A stretch of 64,000 nucleotides of DNA, from positions 96,381 through 160,380 of the forward strand of contig JAQBPX010000034.1 in NCBI GenBank assembly GCA_028287305.1, read 5' to 3'. The notes beneath the pieces were generated by a model. That model had not been told where the DNA came from. It saw only the letters and a list, made by a program, of their open reading frames with translations, and ran no database searches. The translations under genes were made by a program, and so were the position numbers. The stretch is from Gemmatimonadota bacterium (GTDB taxonomy: Bacteria; Gemmatimonadota; Gemmatimonadetes; Gemmatimonadales; Gemmatimonadaceae). Numbering within the stretch: the stretch's first letter is position 1; the number at the start of each line of letters is the position of its first letter. Below, piece by piece: positions 24,787 to 34,419 of this stretch.

Positions 24787-26754
24787 TCACGCGGCGCGCG
24801 GTGCGTCGAGCACGTCCCTCACCTTGCGGGCCAGCGCATCCGGTGAGAAAGGCTTCGCGAGGAAGGGCGTCTCCTCGAGCAGCAGCACATGCTGGATCGC
24901 CTCATCCGCATAGCCCGACATGTAAAGGGCGCGAATCGCCGGTCGCCGCGCGAGCAGGCGCGCGATCAGTGGTGGTCCCTCGGAGTGCGGCATGATCACG
25001 TCGCTCAGCATCAGGTCGATCGTGCCGGGAAAGTCGTGCGCCACGGCGCTGGCCGACAGGGGGTTTCCTGCGTCGAGCACCGTGTATCCAAGTCGCTCCA
25101 GTGTGCGTCGCGTCAGCTGTCGCACGCCGTCGTCGTCCTCCACGAGCAGGATCGTCTCTGTGCAGCGCGAACGCCCGTTGCGCGACGCGAGCGGCTCGAG
25201 GACCGGCGCACCAGCCACCGCCGCCGCAACGCAGGGAAGCCGGATGTCGAACACGGTGCCGATCCCCGACTCGCTCTGCACGGTGATGTCCCCCCCGCTC
25301 TGCCTGACGATGCCGTAGACCGTCGCGAGCCCGAGTCCCGTGCCCTTGCCGACCTCCTTCGTGGTAAAGAAGGGCTCGAAGATGTGGACGGAATTCTCCC
25401 TGGTCATTCCCTCGCCCGTGTCGCTCACTCGCAGCAGCACGTACTCACCTGCCGCCAGCGGCATGCCGCCCTCCGGATTCGTGGCGCCGAGCGTGACGTT
25501 GGTGGTGCTGATGGTGAGCTTTCCTCCTCGGGGCATGGCATCCACCCCGTTCACGGACAGGTTCACCAGTATCTGTTCCATCTGTGTAGGGTCCATCTTG
25601 ATCCAGGCTTCGAGCGCCCCGAGCGACACCGTGATCTCGACGTTCGCAGCAAGGAGCAGCCGCAGCATGGGCTCCACGGACCCGATGAGCACGTTGACGT
25701 CGAGGAGTTCGGGGAGGAGGATCTGCTTACGGCTGAAGGCCAGGAGCTGGCGCGTGAGTCCTGCGGCCCGCGATCCAGCCTTCTTGATTTCCCGTACGTC
25801 CTCCCACGTGGCGGAATCCTCGGCCAGCTCGGTGAGGAGCATCTCGCAACATCCGAGGATCACGGTCAGCACGTTGTTGAAGTCGTGCGCTATCCCGCCG
25901 GCCAGCTGGCCGATCGCCTCCAGCTTCTGTGACTGTCGGAGCTGCTCCTCGAGCCGCCGGCGTTCGTCCACATCCATGGCGACGCCGAGCAGCCGAAGCG
26001 GTCGACCCTCCACGTCCCGCACGAGCTTGGCTCGCGCCTGCACCCAGTGCGCACTGCCGTCGGGCCACACCGCGCGAAACTCCGCAGCGAAGTCGCTGTT
26101 GCCGGCGATCGTGCGGTCGAGCGATTCCTCGGCACTTCGACGGTCACCGGAATGGATCAGCTGGAAGAACGACGCCCGTCCCGCCGGCGTCCACTCGGGC
26201 GGCGCGCCAAAGAGCGGTGCCATGGATCCCGACCACTTGAACGAGTCGTCCGCGAGGTCGATCTCCCACACGCCCATCCGGGCGGCGGCGAGCGCGAACG
26301 AGGTGCGCTCCTCGTTCTCCTGCAGTGCCTTTTCCCGCTCGCGCAGCGCACGCTCGGCCACCGCGCGGGTACGCTGGGTCTCCGCTTCCCGGATCGCGCG
26401 CTCGACTGCCGGCGCGAGTCGATCGAGGTTCGACTTGAGCAGGTAGTCGGTGGCGCCGAGCTGCAGCACCCGAACGGCTTCCTCCTCCCCGATCGTTCCG
26501 GAGAGCAGGATCACGGGGACGTCAGGCTGCGTCGCGCGGGCGGCGTGCAGCGCGCGAATTCCGTCATACCCTGGAACGTTGAAGTCGGACAGGACGAGGT
26601 CGAACGGCTCCCGCTCCAGCGCGGCCTCGAACGCCGTCCGGCTGTTGGTGAGCACGATCTCACAGGCGACACCCTCATCCTCCAGGCGATGGCGAACCAT
26701 GTCCGCATCGCGCGGGTGGTCCTCCAGGTGGAGGATCCGGATGGGCGGGATCAT
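24787..26754 (-). CDS. Hybrid sensor histidine kinase (REC-PAS-HisKA-HATPase-REC)
   Basis: A 655-residue soluble hybrid kinase. The order is an N-terminal receiver (phospho-acceptor in LVLSDFNVPG, about residue 55), a linker coil, a PAS domain (about 150-275), HisKA with GGIAHDFNNVLT (phospho-His near 296), HATPase with the N-box NLSVNGVDAMP and G-boxes VSDTGEGM and GTGLGLATVYG, and a C-terminal receiver (LMLSDVIMP). No transmembrane segment is seen, so input probably comes through the N-terminal receiver and PAS ligand. It overlaps by four bases with the stop of a single-domain response regulator and forms a three-gene signalling unit. The output is not visible. Confidence 0.92.
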   Translation of the reverse strand: MIPPIRILHLEDHPRDADMVRHRLEDEGVACEIVLTNSRTAFEAALEREPFDLVLSDFNVPGYDGIRALHAARATQPDVPVILLSGTIGEEEAVRVLQLGATDYLLKSNLDRLAPAVERAIREAETQRTRAVAERALREREKALQENEERTSFALAAARMGVWEIDLADDSFKWSGSMAPLFGAPPEWTPAGRASFFQLIHSGDRRSAEESLDRTIAGNSDFAAEFRAVWPDGSAHWVQARAKLVRDVEGRPLRLLGVAMDVDERRRLEEQLRQSQKLEAIGQLAGGIAHDFNNVLTVILGCCEMLLTELAEDSATWEDVREIKKAGSRAAGLTRQLLAFSRKQILLPELLDVNVLIGSVEPMLRLLLAANVEITVSLGALEAWIKMDPTQMEQILVNLSVNGVDAMPRGGKLTISTTNVTLGATNPEGGMPLAAGEYVLLRVSDTGEGMTRENSVHIFEPFFTTKEVGKGTGLGLATVYGIVRQSGGDITVQSESGIGTVFDIRLPCVAAAVAGAPVLEPLASRNGRSRCTETILLVEDDDGVRQLTRRTLERLGYTVLDAGNPLSASAVAHDFPGTIDLMLSDVIMPHSEGPPLIARLLARRPAIRALYMSGYADEAIQHVLLLEETPFLAKPFSPDALARKVRDVLDAPRAA

Positions 26755-27239
26755 CGTGCGGGCTCGTTGGTTCGCAGGCCCTCGGGCACTTCGTTCACGA
26801 CCGCCCAGAATCCCCCGACCTGCTTCACGGCGTCCACGAAGTCCTGGAACATCATCGGCTTCACGACGTAGGCGTTCACGCCCAGCGCGTAGCTGCGCAC
26901 CAGGTCCTGCTCCTGCCGGCTGGACGTCATCATCACCACCGGAATCGCCTGGAGCGACTGATCACCCTTGATCTGTCGCAGCACCTCCAGGCCGTCCACC
27001 TTCGGCAGCTTGAGGTCCAGGAGGATGAGGGCTGGGAGTCCTTCGGGACGCTCTTCGAACGATGCCCGCCGGTACAGGTAGTCCAGCGCGTCGGCGCCGT
27101 CCCGCACGTGCACGATTCCATTCGCAAGGTGGTTCTCCGCCAGCGCGTCGAGTATGAGCTCCGCGTCCCGCACGCTGTCCTCCACCAGGAGGATGCGACG
27201 GATGGACTCGGCCTCCGCGTGACGCACCCGGTCACTCAT
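26751..27239 (-). CDS. Single-domain response regulator (Rcp1-like)
   Basis: A 162-residue stand-alone receiver: ILLVEDSVRDAELILDAL (acid pocket), LILLDLKLPKVDGLEVL (phosphorylated Asp), VVMMTSSRQEQDL (Thr/Ser switch) and NAYVVKPM (Lys). There is no output domain, so it probably passes phosphate on or acts by protein contact, as Rcp1-type regulators do with phytochrome-like kinases. The gene starts inside the last codons of the upstream kinase gene (8-base overlap) and runs into the hybrid kinase. I choose the ATG at 27239; an upstream in-frame ATG would lie deep in the kinase gene. Confidence 0.9.
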   Translation of the reverse strand: MSDRVRHAEAESIRRILLVEDSVRDAELILDALAENHLANGIVHVRDGADALDYLYRRASFEERPEGLPALILLDLKLPKVDGLEVLRQIKGDQSLQAIPVVMMTSSRQEQDLVRSYALGVNAYVVKPMMFQDFVDAVKQVGGFWAVVNEVPEGLRTNEPAR

Positions 27240-28854
27240 GCGCCGCGCCCCCGAGGGCCAGCGTGAAGTAGAACGTGGCCCCTTCGCCGAGCTTGCCTTC
27301 CGCCCAGACCCGTCCGCCATGCCGGCCGATCACGCGCCGCACGGTGGCCAGCCCGATGCCGGTTCCCTCGAACTCCTCCGCTCGATGCAGGCGCTGGAAG
27401 ACCCCGAACAGCTTGTGTGCGTACGTCATGTCGAACCCCGCTCCGTTGTCGCGAATGAATAAAATTGCGCGCCCATGCTCCTCGCCGGCGCACCCGATCT
27501 CGATCACCGCTGGCCGCCGGTCGCGCGTGTACTTGACCGCGTTGTCCAGCAGGTTCGCCAGCACTTGCCGGAGCAGCGCGGCATCGCCCGCCACGCGCGG
27601 CAGGTGGGCGATGCGCCATTCGATCGCCCGGTCCCGCGTCGCCATCTCGAGGCGCGCGATCACTTCTTCCACGAGCGTGTCGAGCTCCACGTGCGAGGCG
27701 ACGACTTCCGCGCGCCCCACCTTCGAGAACGCGAGGAGGTCGTCGATCAACTCGCCCATCTCCACGCTGGCGTCCGTGATGGTCTGCAGGTACCGGGTGG
27801 CCTTCTCGGGCAGCTGGTCCCGCGTGATCCGTCGCAGCATCTCCACATAGCCGTGGATGTGTCGCAGCGGGGCGCGCAAGTCGTGCGACACAGAATAGCT
27901 GAACGCCTCGAGCTCCTGGTTGACCTCGGCCAGCTCCTGCGCGTGGGCGGCGTCGCGCGCCCGCTGGATCTCGCTCTCCTGGAGCGTCCGTTCCACGCGC
28001 CGCATCGCCGTCATGTCGCGCGCGGAGGCGAAGACGCCCTGGACGACACGCTCGCGGTTGTGAAAGGTGGAAGCGTTGCAGGACACCTCCGTGAGGGTCC
28101 CGTCCAGGTTCCGGGCGGTAAGCTCGTAATCTGCGACCGTGCCCGCTTCCAGGACCTGCTGGATGATCAGCGACGCGCGGTTCGAGTCCGTGAAATAGTT
28201 GCGGAATGGCGCGCCGATCAGCTCGTCGCGCGTGCAGCCTGTGAGGGCCTCGGTTTGCCGGTTGACGTCCGTGATGATGCCCCGCGGATCGATGGTCATC
28301 AACGCGTCGATGTTCGACTCGATCAGGGAGCGGGTGTAGAACTGCTGGTCGCGCAACCGCTGGTCCAGCAGTCGTCGCTCGGCCTCCACCTCATGGCGGG
28401 CGGTGTTGTCGGTGCCGACGAACAGGAAGCCGATGATCGCGTTGCCGGCGTCGCGCAGCGCGGTCACGGAGAGCATGGCGGGGAAGCGGGAGCCGTCCTT
28501 CCGGATCTTCGTGAGCTCGTAGATGTCTTCCAGTCCGTGCGCGGCCCGGAACACCATGGCGTCGAAGCCCTGCTCGATCGGCACCTCGAACTCGGCCCGC
28601 AGCCGCTGCGCGCGCGCCACGAGCTCACCTCGCTCGTGGAAGTCGGCGGGGGTGAGGCGATCGACCACTTCCATCGCCGAGTAGCCCAGCATCCGCTGGG
28701 CGCCGGCATTGAAGATCTTGATCACGCCATGGACGTCCGTGGCGATGCAGGAGAAGGTGGCGCTGTGAAGGATTGCGCGCTGCAGCGCCTCGGTCCCGGA
28801 CGGGCCTGCGGCCACGGCACGCTCACTGGCGACTGAACGGTGCGAAACGCGCAC
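27232..28854 (-). CDS. PAS-PAS sensor histidine kinase
   Basis: A 540-residue soluble kinase. There are two PAS domains (about 25-150 and 170-290; motifs GVIKIFNAGAQRMLGYS and GIITDVNRQTEALTG), a helical linker, HisKA with YSVSHDLRAPLRHI (phospho-His near residue 325), and HATPase with NLLDNAVKYTRDRRP, IRDNGAGFDM and GTGIGLATVRRVIGRHGG. The HisKA form is the one found in phytochrome-like kinases that phosphorylate Rcp1-type regulators, which fits the next gene. The GTG start at 28854 follows no obvious Shine-Dalgarno. First gene of the minus-strand signalling unit. Confidence 0.9.
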   Translation of the reverse strand: MRVSHRSVASERAVAAGPSGTEALQRAILHSATFSCIATDVHGVIKIFNAGAQRMLGYSAMEVVDRLTPADFHERGELVARAQRLRAEFEVPIEQGFDAMVFRAAHGLEDIYELTKIRKDGSRFPAMLSVTALRDAGNAIIGFLFVGTDNTARHEVEAERRLLDQRLRDQQFYTRSLIESNIDALMTIDPRGIITDVNRQTEALTGCTRDELIGAPFRNYFTDSNRASLIIQQVLEAGTVADYELTARNLDGTLTEVSCNASTFHNRERVVQGVFASARDMTAMRRVERTLQESEIQRARDAAHAQELAEVNQELEAFSYSVSHDLRAPLRHIHGYVEMLRRITRDQLPEKATRYLQTITDASVEMGELIDDLLAFSKVGRAEVVASHVELDTLVEEVIARLEMATRDRAIEWRIAHLPRVAGDAALLRQVLANLLDNAVKYTRDRRPAVIEIGCAGEEHGRAILFIRDNGAGFDMTYAHKLFGVFQRLHRAEEFEGTGIGLATVRRVIGRHGGRVWAEGKLGEGATFYFTLALGGAAHE

Positions 28855-28965
28855 ATGGCTCCGGGATGAGAAACAGCAGTCCTACCGATCCAGGCGGAGC
28901 GGTCGATATTGGTATTGTCGGCCGTTCGTCCCAAACCTTTAGTTCCGCCGACGTACCAGGTGCTG

Positions 28966-29928
28966 ATGACTCGCCACATCCCACGATTCGCGCAGGCAGC
29001 AGGCCTCGCGCTCACGCTGGCCGCGTGCGGCGCCGGCGCCTCCTCGTCCGCGTCAGCGGCATCACCTCCCGCCGGCCGGGTCGACACCTTCCGCGTGACC
29101 ATGCCGCAGTTCGGCGACCGTGCGCGCACGATTCGCGTCTACCTGCCGCCCGGCTACGCGCACGATGGCGAGTCGTATCCGGTGCTCTACTTCCAGGACG
29201 CGCAGTCGCTCTTCTCGCCCGGGGCCTTCGGCGACTGGCAGATGGACGAGGTGCTCGACCGCCTCGCCGCGCGGCGGCAGTTCGCGGGCACCATCGTGGT
29301 CGGCATCGACAACAGCGAGCACCGCTGGGATGAGTATGGTCCCTGGGCCAACACCCACATGCATGACTGGGTGAGTGCGTCCTGGTCGCAGCCCACACAG
29401 GGCGGGGAGGCGCAGCGCTACCTCGACTTCATGGTGGGCACGCTCAAGCCCGACATCGACCGCCGCTATCGCACGCGTCGCGATCGCGAGCACACGGCGA
29501 TCGGCGGCTCGAGCATGGGCGGCATCGTCGCATTGTACGCCGGCATCACGCGCTCACGCACCTTCGGGAAGGTGCTCGCGATGTCACCCGCAGTCTGGTT
29601 CGCCGAGCGGGGCGGCCCGTGGCTCTCCGACAACCAGCTGCTGAAGCTGGTGCGCGACAACCGGCCGCCGCGCGACGTGCGCTTCTATGTGGACATCGGC
29701 ACCATGGAGCGGAGCCGGGACACCGAGCCCAACATCGTCGACCTGCGTGGCCAGCCGGTCAGCTATCCGCGCGCCTATGCCGAGGGCGCGCTGGCGCTCG
29801 TGCAGGTGATGCGGGAATCCGGCGTCCCGCAGGAGCAGCTGCGCTTCGTCGTGGACAGCGGCGCGGTGCACAACGAGGCCGCCTGGTCGAAGCGCCTCGA
29901 TGGCGCACTGCTCTGGCTCTTCCGCTAG
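28966..29928 (+). CDS. Lipoprotein esterase (Fes/enterochelin-esterase-like alpha/beta hydrolase)
   Basis: A 320-residue exported hydrolase. MTRHIPRFAQAAGLALTLAACG has a canonical lipobox (LAAC), so the enzyme is probably membrane-anchored. The body matches the putative-esterase family: IRVYLPPGY, YPVLYFQDAQSLF, and the nucleophile elbow GGSSMGG (Ser near residue 183). A catalytic Asp and His are likely in the C-terminal part (GTMERSRDTEP and AVHNEAAW). Substrate is unknown; relatives cleave siderophores or acyl and feruloyl esters. The ATG at 28966 is chosen because it starts the signal peptide. It is divergent from the sensor-kinase operon. Confidence 0.82.
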   Translation: MTRHIPRFAQAAGLALTLAACGAGASSSASAASPPAGRVDTFRVTMPQFGDRARTIRVYLPPGYAHDGESYPVLYFQDAQSLFSPGAFGDWQMDEVLDRLAARRQFAGTIVVGIDNSEHRWDEYGPWANTHMHDWVSASWSQPTQGGEAQRYLDFMVGTLKPDIDRRYRTRRDREHTAIGGSSMGGIVALYAGITRSRTFGKVLAMSPAVWFAERGGPWLSDNQLLKLVRDNRPPRDVRFYVDIGTMERSRDTEPNIVDLRGQPVSYPRAYAEGALALVQVMRESGVPQEQLRFVVDSGAVHNEAAWSKRLDGALLWLFR

Positions 29929-29976
29929 CACCCATCCTACGGGCTCGGCGAAACGGTCCGGCGACTACCTTCCGGA

Positions 29977-32676
29977 ATGTCCAGTCGCTCACCCGTGACT
30001 CGAGCACTCGCTCTCCTCGTCACGGCAGCCCCGCTCGCGATTGCCGCGCGAACCCTGCGCGCCCAGGACGCGCGCTGCTCCCCGGTGCCACCCGCCGTGG
30101 CTGCCGGAATCACCGCGGGCTGGAGCGCGCTGCGATCGGCCGCGCTCGATTCGGCGCAGGCCGCGTTCAGCCGTGCAACGCTCCGCTGCCCGGGCCTTGT
30201 GGATCCCGTGACTGGACTCGGGTATGTCGCGCTCCGCACGGATCACGTGGCGCGAGCGGAGTCGCTGTTCGTGCGGGCGATCGCCATGCAGGCCGACGCG
30301 TATGACGCGCTGATGGGGATCGGCCGGATCGAGGCGCGCACCGGTCGCATCCGGCAGGCCCGGCAGCACTTCGAGCGCGCGCTCGCCGCAGTGCCACGAT
30401 CGCGGGAAGCCATCGACGCAATCGCGCAGCTTCCGGACGTGGTCGACAGCACCATGCTCGCGCCCTATGTGCGTCCGCTCGTGCTCTCGCTGCCCGCCCG
30501 CACCGGCAAGCGCATCATTGAAGTCGCGCAACCCGGCGGCGGCTTTGCGCCCGCGTGGCTCAAGATGATCAACCTGGGCGCGGCGTTGCCGGGAAAGCAT
30601 CCGTCCGAGTTCCCAGCCAACGACTCCACCTACGAGCGCTGGATCGCGATGAGCGCCGGCATGGGCGCGAACGCCATTCGCGTCTACACCATCCATCCAC
30701 CCCACTTCTACGCGGCGCTCCGCAACTGGAACCTGGCGCATCCCGCACAGCCCATGTGGCTGGTGCACGGCATCTGGACGGAACCACCCGAGGGGGAGCT
30801 GGAGGAACGCTACGACGATCCGGCATTCGTCGAGCAGTTCCAGTCGGAGATGCGTCGCATCGCCGACCTGTTGCACGGGCGTGCAGCCATCGAGCCGCGC
30901 CCGGGGCATGCGCACGGCCTGTACACCGCCGACGTCTCGCCGTGGACCATCGCCTACATCACGGGCCGCGAGTGGGAGCCGTATTCGGTGGAGGGCTTCG
31001 CCAGCTCGAATCCGCACCGACCGGTGCGCGCCGGCAAGTGGGTGACGGCCACGCCTGACGCCGGACCGCTCGAGGCCTGGATGGCGGAGCAGTGCGATTA
31101 CCTGGCCGACTACGAGATGTCGCGCTGGAATACGCAGCGGCCCATGGCCTATACCAACTGGCCGACGCTCGACCCCTTGCACCACTCGACCGAGAGCACG
31201 CTGGCGCAGGAGGACTCGATTCGCGGGCTGCGCGGCGAGGACGTGGAGGAGAAGCCGCGCGAGTACGACAACGATGCGATCGGGCTCGACGCGATGCACA
31301 TGCGCGCCACGCCGCAATATCGCGCGGGCGTATTCGCCTCGTATCACGCGTATCCGTACTACCCCGACTTCCTCGGCTATGACCCGGGGTACCTGAAGGC
31401 CCGGAGCCCGGAGGGACCGAGCAACTATTTCGGGTACCTCCGGGAACTCGTCGAGCACCACGGCGACATGCCGGTGGTGATCAGTGAGTACGGCGTGCCG
31501 AGCTCGCGCGGCAACGCGCACTTCCAGCCGCAGGGGTGGAACCACGGCGGGCACGACGAGCAGGAACAGGCGAGCATCGACGCACGTCTCACGCGCGACA
31601 TTTACGCCGCCGGTGCCGCGGGAGCGGGGCTGTTCGCGATGATCGACGAGTGGTTCAAGAAGAACTGGATCGTCATCGACTTCGAGAAGCCGCTCGAGCG
31701 CAACCGGCTCTGGCTGAACACGCTCGACGCCGAACAGAACTACGGCGTGATCGCCATGCGCGCGGGGGTGAAGGACTCGGCGATTCGCATCGACGGTCAG
31801 GGTGCCGACTGGAAGGGACGCGAGCGCTTCATGACCGGGCGGGCACCGGCCGCGAGCGCGGCGCGCGATCCACGCCACGTGAAGCAGTTCGGTGTTTCAT
31901 GGGACGAGGCGTTCGTCTACCTGCGCCTGGACGTCGACACGCTCGACTTCGCGCGCGCGGCGTACTCGATCGGCATCGACACGCGCGACACGGCAGGCGG
32001 CAACATGCGCATGCCCTTCACCGGCACGCGCTCGCCGGTGGGGCTCGAATTCGTGGTGGAGCTCACGGGGCGCGACAGTTCCCGGCTGGTGGTGAACCCC
32101 TCGTATGCGCTGTATTCGCTTCGGCCCATCAGGAGCTCGAATCCGCCGGCGTTCCAGTCATTGTGGAACCGTCCATTCATCTCGAGGCGAGTTGACGACG
32201 GCATCTACTCGCGGATCGTCGTGGAGCCCAACCGTCGCCGCTTCGGTCGCGACGGCACGGTGTTCCAATCGAGGCTGCAGGAGCGCGGGCTGCTGCGATT
32301 CTCCACACAGGATTCCTCTTCGCTCTCCGACTGGTACGCCGATCCCGCCACGGGAATCATCGAGGTTCGGCTGCCCTGGGGATTGATCAACGTGCTCGAC
32401 CCATCCTCGCGGTCGGTGCTGCAGGGGCTCGACGGTCGCGACCCGAACATCGCGAAGACGCCGGGGTTCCGCTTCGTGGTGGAGAGCTACGACCCGCGCA
32501 ATCCCGCCGGCGGCGCCGAGCGAATTCCGGCGCAGCCGAATGGCGCATTCGCGTTGCCGCCGCTGTGGAGCTGGCCGGAGTGGGAAGTGCCGCGCTGGTA
32601 TCCCGAGGTGAAGCCGGTGTACGACGCGATGCGCCGGACCTTCGATGCGCTACCGCAGCCGAAGTCGCGCCCGTAG
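29977..32676 (+). CDS. Secreted TPR / glycoside-hydrolase-like / C-terminal beta-domain protein
   Basis: An 899-residue exported protein. After a signal peptide (MSSRSPVTRALALLVTAAPLAIAARTLRAQ), residues 40-150 look like TPR helices (AESLFVRAIAMQADAYDALMG; RQARQHFERALAAVPRSREA). Residues about 175-580 resemble a clan GH-A TIM barrel, with an acidic pair in GREWEPYSVEG and ISEYGVPSSRG placed where acid/base and nucleophile Glu would be. The rest (about 600-890) is beta-rich and resembles a carbohydrate-binding or DOMON-type module. The exact glycosidase family is not recognised. A TACCTT box lies five bases before the ATG, but no -35 is visible. Its 3' end overlaps the convergent TPR-barrel gene by 27 bases. 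Confidence 0.7.
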   Translation: MSSRSPVTRALALLVTAAPLAIAARTLRAQDARCSPVPPAVAAGITAGWSALRSAALDSAQAAFSRATLRCPGLVDPVTGLGYVALRTDHVARAESLFVRAIAMQADAYDALMGIGRIEARTGRIRQARQHFERALAAVPRSREAIDAIAQLPDVVDSTMLAPYVRPLVLSLPARTGKRIIEVAQPGGGFAPAWLKMINLGAALPGKHPSEFPANDSTYERWIAMSAGMGANAIRVYTIHPPHFYAALRNWNLAHPAQPMWLVHGIWTEPPEGELEERYDDPAFVEQFQSEMRRIADLLHGRAAIEPRPGHAHGLYTADVSPWTIAYITGREWEPYSVEGFASSNPHRPVRAGKWVTATPDAGPLEAWMAEQCDYLADYEMSRWNTQRPMAYTNWPTLDPLHHSTESTLAQEDSIRGLRGEDVEEKPREYDNDAIGLDAMHMRATPQYRAGVFASYHAYPYYPDFLGYDPGYLKARSPEGPSNYFGYLRELVEHHGDMPVVISEYGVPSSRGNAHFQPQGWNHGGHDEQEQASIDARLTRDIYAAGAAGAGLFAMIDEWFKKNWIVIDFEKPLERNRLWLNTLDAEQNYGVIAMRAGVKDSAIRIDGQGADWKGRERFMTGRAPAASAARDPRHVKQFGVSWDEAFVYLRLDVDTLDFARAAYSIGIDTRDTAGGNMRMPFTGTRSPVGLEFVVELTGRDSSRLVVNPSYALYSLRPIRSSNPPAFQSLWNRPFISRRVDDGIYSRIVVEPNRRRFGRDGTVFQSRLQERGLLRFSTQDSSSLSDWYADPATGIIEVRLPWGLINVLDPSSRSVLQGLDGRDPNIAKTPGFRFVVESYDPRNPAGGAERIPAQPNGAFALPPLWSWPEWEVPRWYPEVKPVYDAMRRTFDALPQPKSRP

Positions 32677-34398
32677 GCCGTACGTCATCGCGCGGTACTC
32701 GGCTGCGCCGACCTGCCCCGGTGACGCGACGTTCGCGAAGCCGAAGAAGGCGTGACCCTCGTAGCCGGGCAACGGCCGCCACGTGAGGTCCATGTTCAGG
32801 CGCTCGGCCAGCCGGCTCACGGTTGCGCCGCTGAATGGCTCGATCGACTGCGAGCCGATGCCCGCCTCGCCGGTGAGCGACCAGCCGAGCTCGCGCCCCA
32901 CGGTGGTGGAACCGCTGGCTTCGGCCAGGCGGTAGTGCCGCGGCGTGAAGTAACCCTCGCGCGGAATGGTGTCGTAGCCGAAGCCGCGCAGGCTGAGCGC
33001 GAGGGCGCTGGTGCGACGGAACGCGCGGCGCAGCGTAATCGACCCGAAGCGTCGGTTGTTGTCGATCGTGCCGCGCGTCACGCGCCCGATGCCCGCCGCG
33101 GCACCGAGGGTGAAGCGCGCCGGCAGTCGAACGTCGGCGTCTGCACTCACGGCGGAGAAGAGCAGGCCGCGCGAGATCAGGCTCGCGGTCTCGTCGAAGG
33201 GAGAAGACTCGAGCGAGAAGCCCAGCCCCAGGCTCCTGCTCGGTCGCACGCCGAGTCGCGCCGACAGCGCGGCGAGCGTCTTCGCCTGCGGGCACTGGCT
33301 CGCCGACGTGATGCAGCTCCCGGTCCAGTGCAGCGAGTTTGCGCCAACCTCGCCCCGCAACGACCAGAGCCCTTCAGCTCCCGACACGGAGGCTCCCACG
33401 CGACCACCTGACGAGATGCCTCGCTGCTCGGACAGCGCAGCCTCGCGCCAGAACCCGCTGACCCAGGCGCGCCCGCGCCACGGCGCCTGCATGTTCGCCG
33501 CGAGCGACGTGGACATCACGTCATTGTGGTCGCTGTCCGTCCCGCGCGTGACGATGGGTTCCACCGACGGTCGCAGGTCGGCGCGCACCCAGAGCAACTG
33601 GGTGCGCGCGTCACCATAGTTCGGCGAGAGCGCAAGGGCCTTCTGCAATGCATCCTCCGCCTCGACCAGCTGGTCTCGCCAGCGCAGCACCTGCGCCAGC
33701 CCGGTCCAGGCCTCGGGATCCTTCGGGTAGCTCGAGACCGCGCTCCGCCAGAGCCGCTCACTCTCGAGCAGGTCGCCCTCCCAGCCGGTCACGCGCGCGA
33801 TTCCCTTCGCGGCATCCGCCGAGGCGGCCCCGCCGATCTCGCGATAAAGCGCCTGCGCGTCGCCAAGCCGGCCCGACCAGGAATAAGTGCGGGCCAGCGC
33901 GAGGCGTGCCTCGAGGTCATCAGGATGTGCCGTGGTCCACGCGGAGTACGCGGCGATGGACGCGGGAAAGCGCGACGCCCATGCGAGCGTTTGCGCGCGC
34001 GCGAGCACCACGTCGCGCGCTGCGGGGTCCGCGACGAGGATGCTGTCATAGAGCGCAATGGACTCATCGAAGCGCCCCGCCCACGCGAACGTCCTCGCGA
34101 GCGCGACGCGTGCCTCCGCGTCGGTCGGCTCGAGCTCCAGGTAGCGACGAATGCCGGACACCGCCGGTCCCAGGCGGTTGGCGAACGCATCCGCCAGCGC
34201 GATCCGGAAGGTGGCGCGCGGGGCGTATCGCTCGCCGTGCGCCGCGATCACCGCGCGGTAGAGTGCGCTGGATTCGTCATGCCGCTCGGCGCGCCAGGCG
34301 GAATCAGCCCGCGTGAGCAGGGTGTCACCCCGCTGGCCGCTCGCACCATGGAACGGCAGCAGCAGGATGGCGACGGCGAGCAGGGCGATCGGGCGCAG
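32650..34398 (-). CDS. TPR plus YaiO-like outer-membrane beta-barrel protein (probable CTG start)
   Basis: A 582-residue exported protein. The first half has TPR-like repeats (AWTTAHPDDLEARLALARTYSWSGR; PKDPEAWTGLAQVLRWRDQL). The second half (from about residue 300) alternates beta strands and ends YRAMTYGLRARLRLR, in keeping with a YaiO-type outer-membrane barrel. A good signal peptide (RPIALLAVAILLLPFHGASGQ) lies upstream of any ATG, GTG or TTG in frame; the first such codon is GTG at 34251. The only fitting start is CTG at 34398, with AGGA (34407-34404) five bases before it. TPR-YaiO proteins often accompany exopolysaccharide genes, and the convergent glycosidase-like gene fits that idea. 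Confidence 0.75.
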   Translation of the reverse strand: MRPIALLAVAILLLPFHGASGQRGDTLLTRADSAWRAERHDESSALYRAVIAAHGERYAPRATFRIALADAFANRLGPAVSGIRRYLELEPTDAEARVALARTFAWAGRFDESIALYDSILVADPAARDVVLARAQTLAWASRFPASIAAYSAWTTAHPDDLEARLALARTYSWSGRLGDAQALYREIGGAASADAAKGIARVTGWEGDLLESERLWRSAVSSYPKDPEAWTGLAQVLRWRDQLVEAEDALQKALALSPNYGDARTQLLWVRADLRPSVEPIVTRGTDSDHNDVMSTSLAANMQAPWRGRAWVSGFWREAALSEQRGISSGGRVGASVSGAEGLWSLRGEVGANSLHWTGSCITSASQCPQAKTLAALSARLGVRPSRSLGLGFSLESSPFDETASLISRGLLFSAVSADADVRLPARFTLGAAAGIGRVTRGTIDNNRRFGSITLRRAFRRTSALALSLRGFGYDTIPREGYFTPRHYRLAEASGSTTVGRELGWSLTGEAGIGSQSIEPFSGATVSRLAERLNMDLTWRPLPGYEGHAFFGFANVASPGQVGAAEYRAMTYGLRARLRLR

Positions 34399-34419
34399 GC
34401 GGTTCCTATGTACGGGTCA

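Noticed and set aside
32650..34251. GTG at 34251 as start of the TPR-barrel gene
   Set aside because: It would discard a complete signal peptide and part of the first TPR helix encoded in the same open frame.
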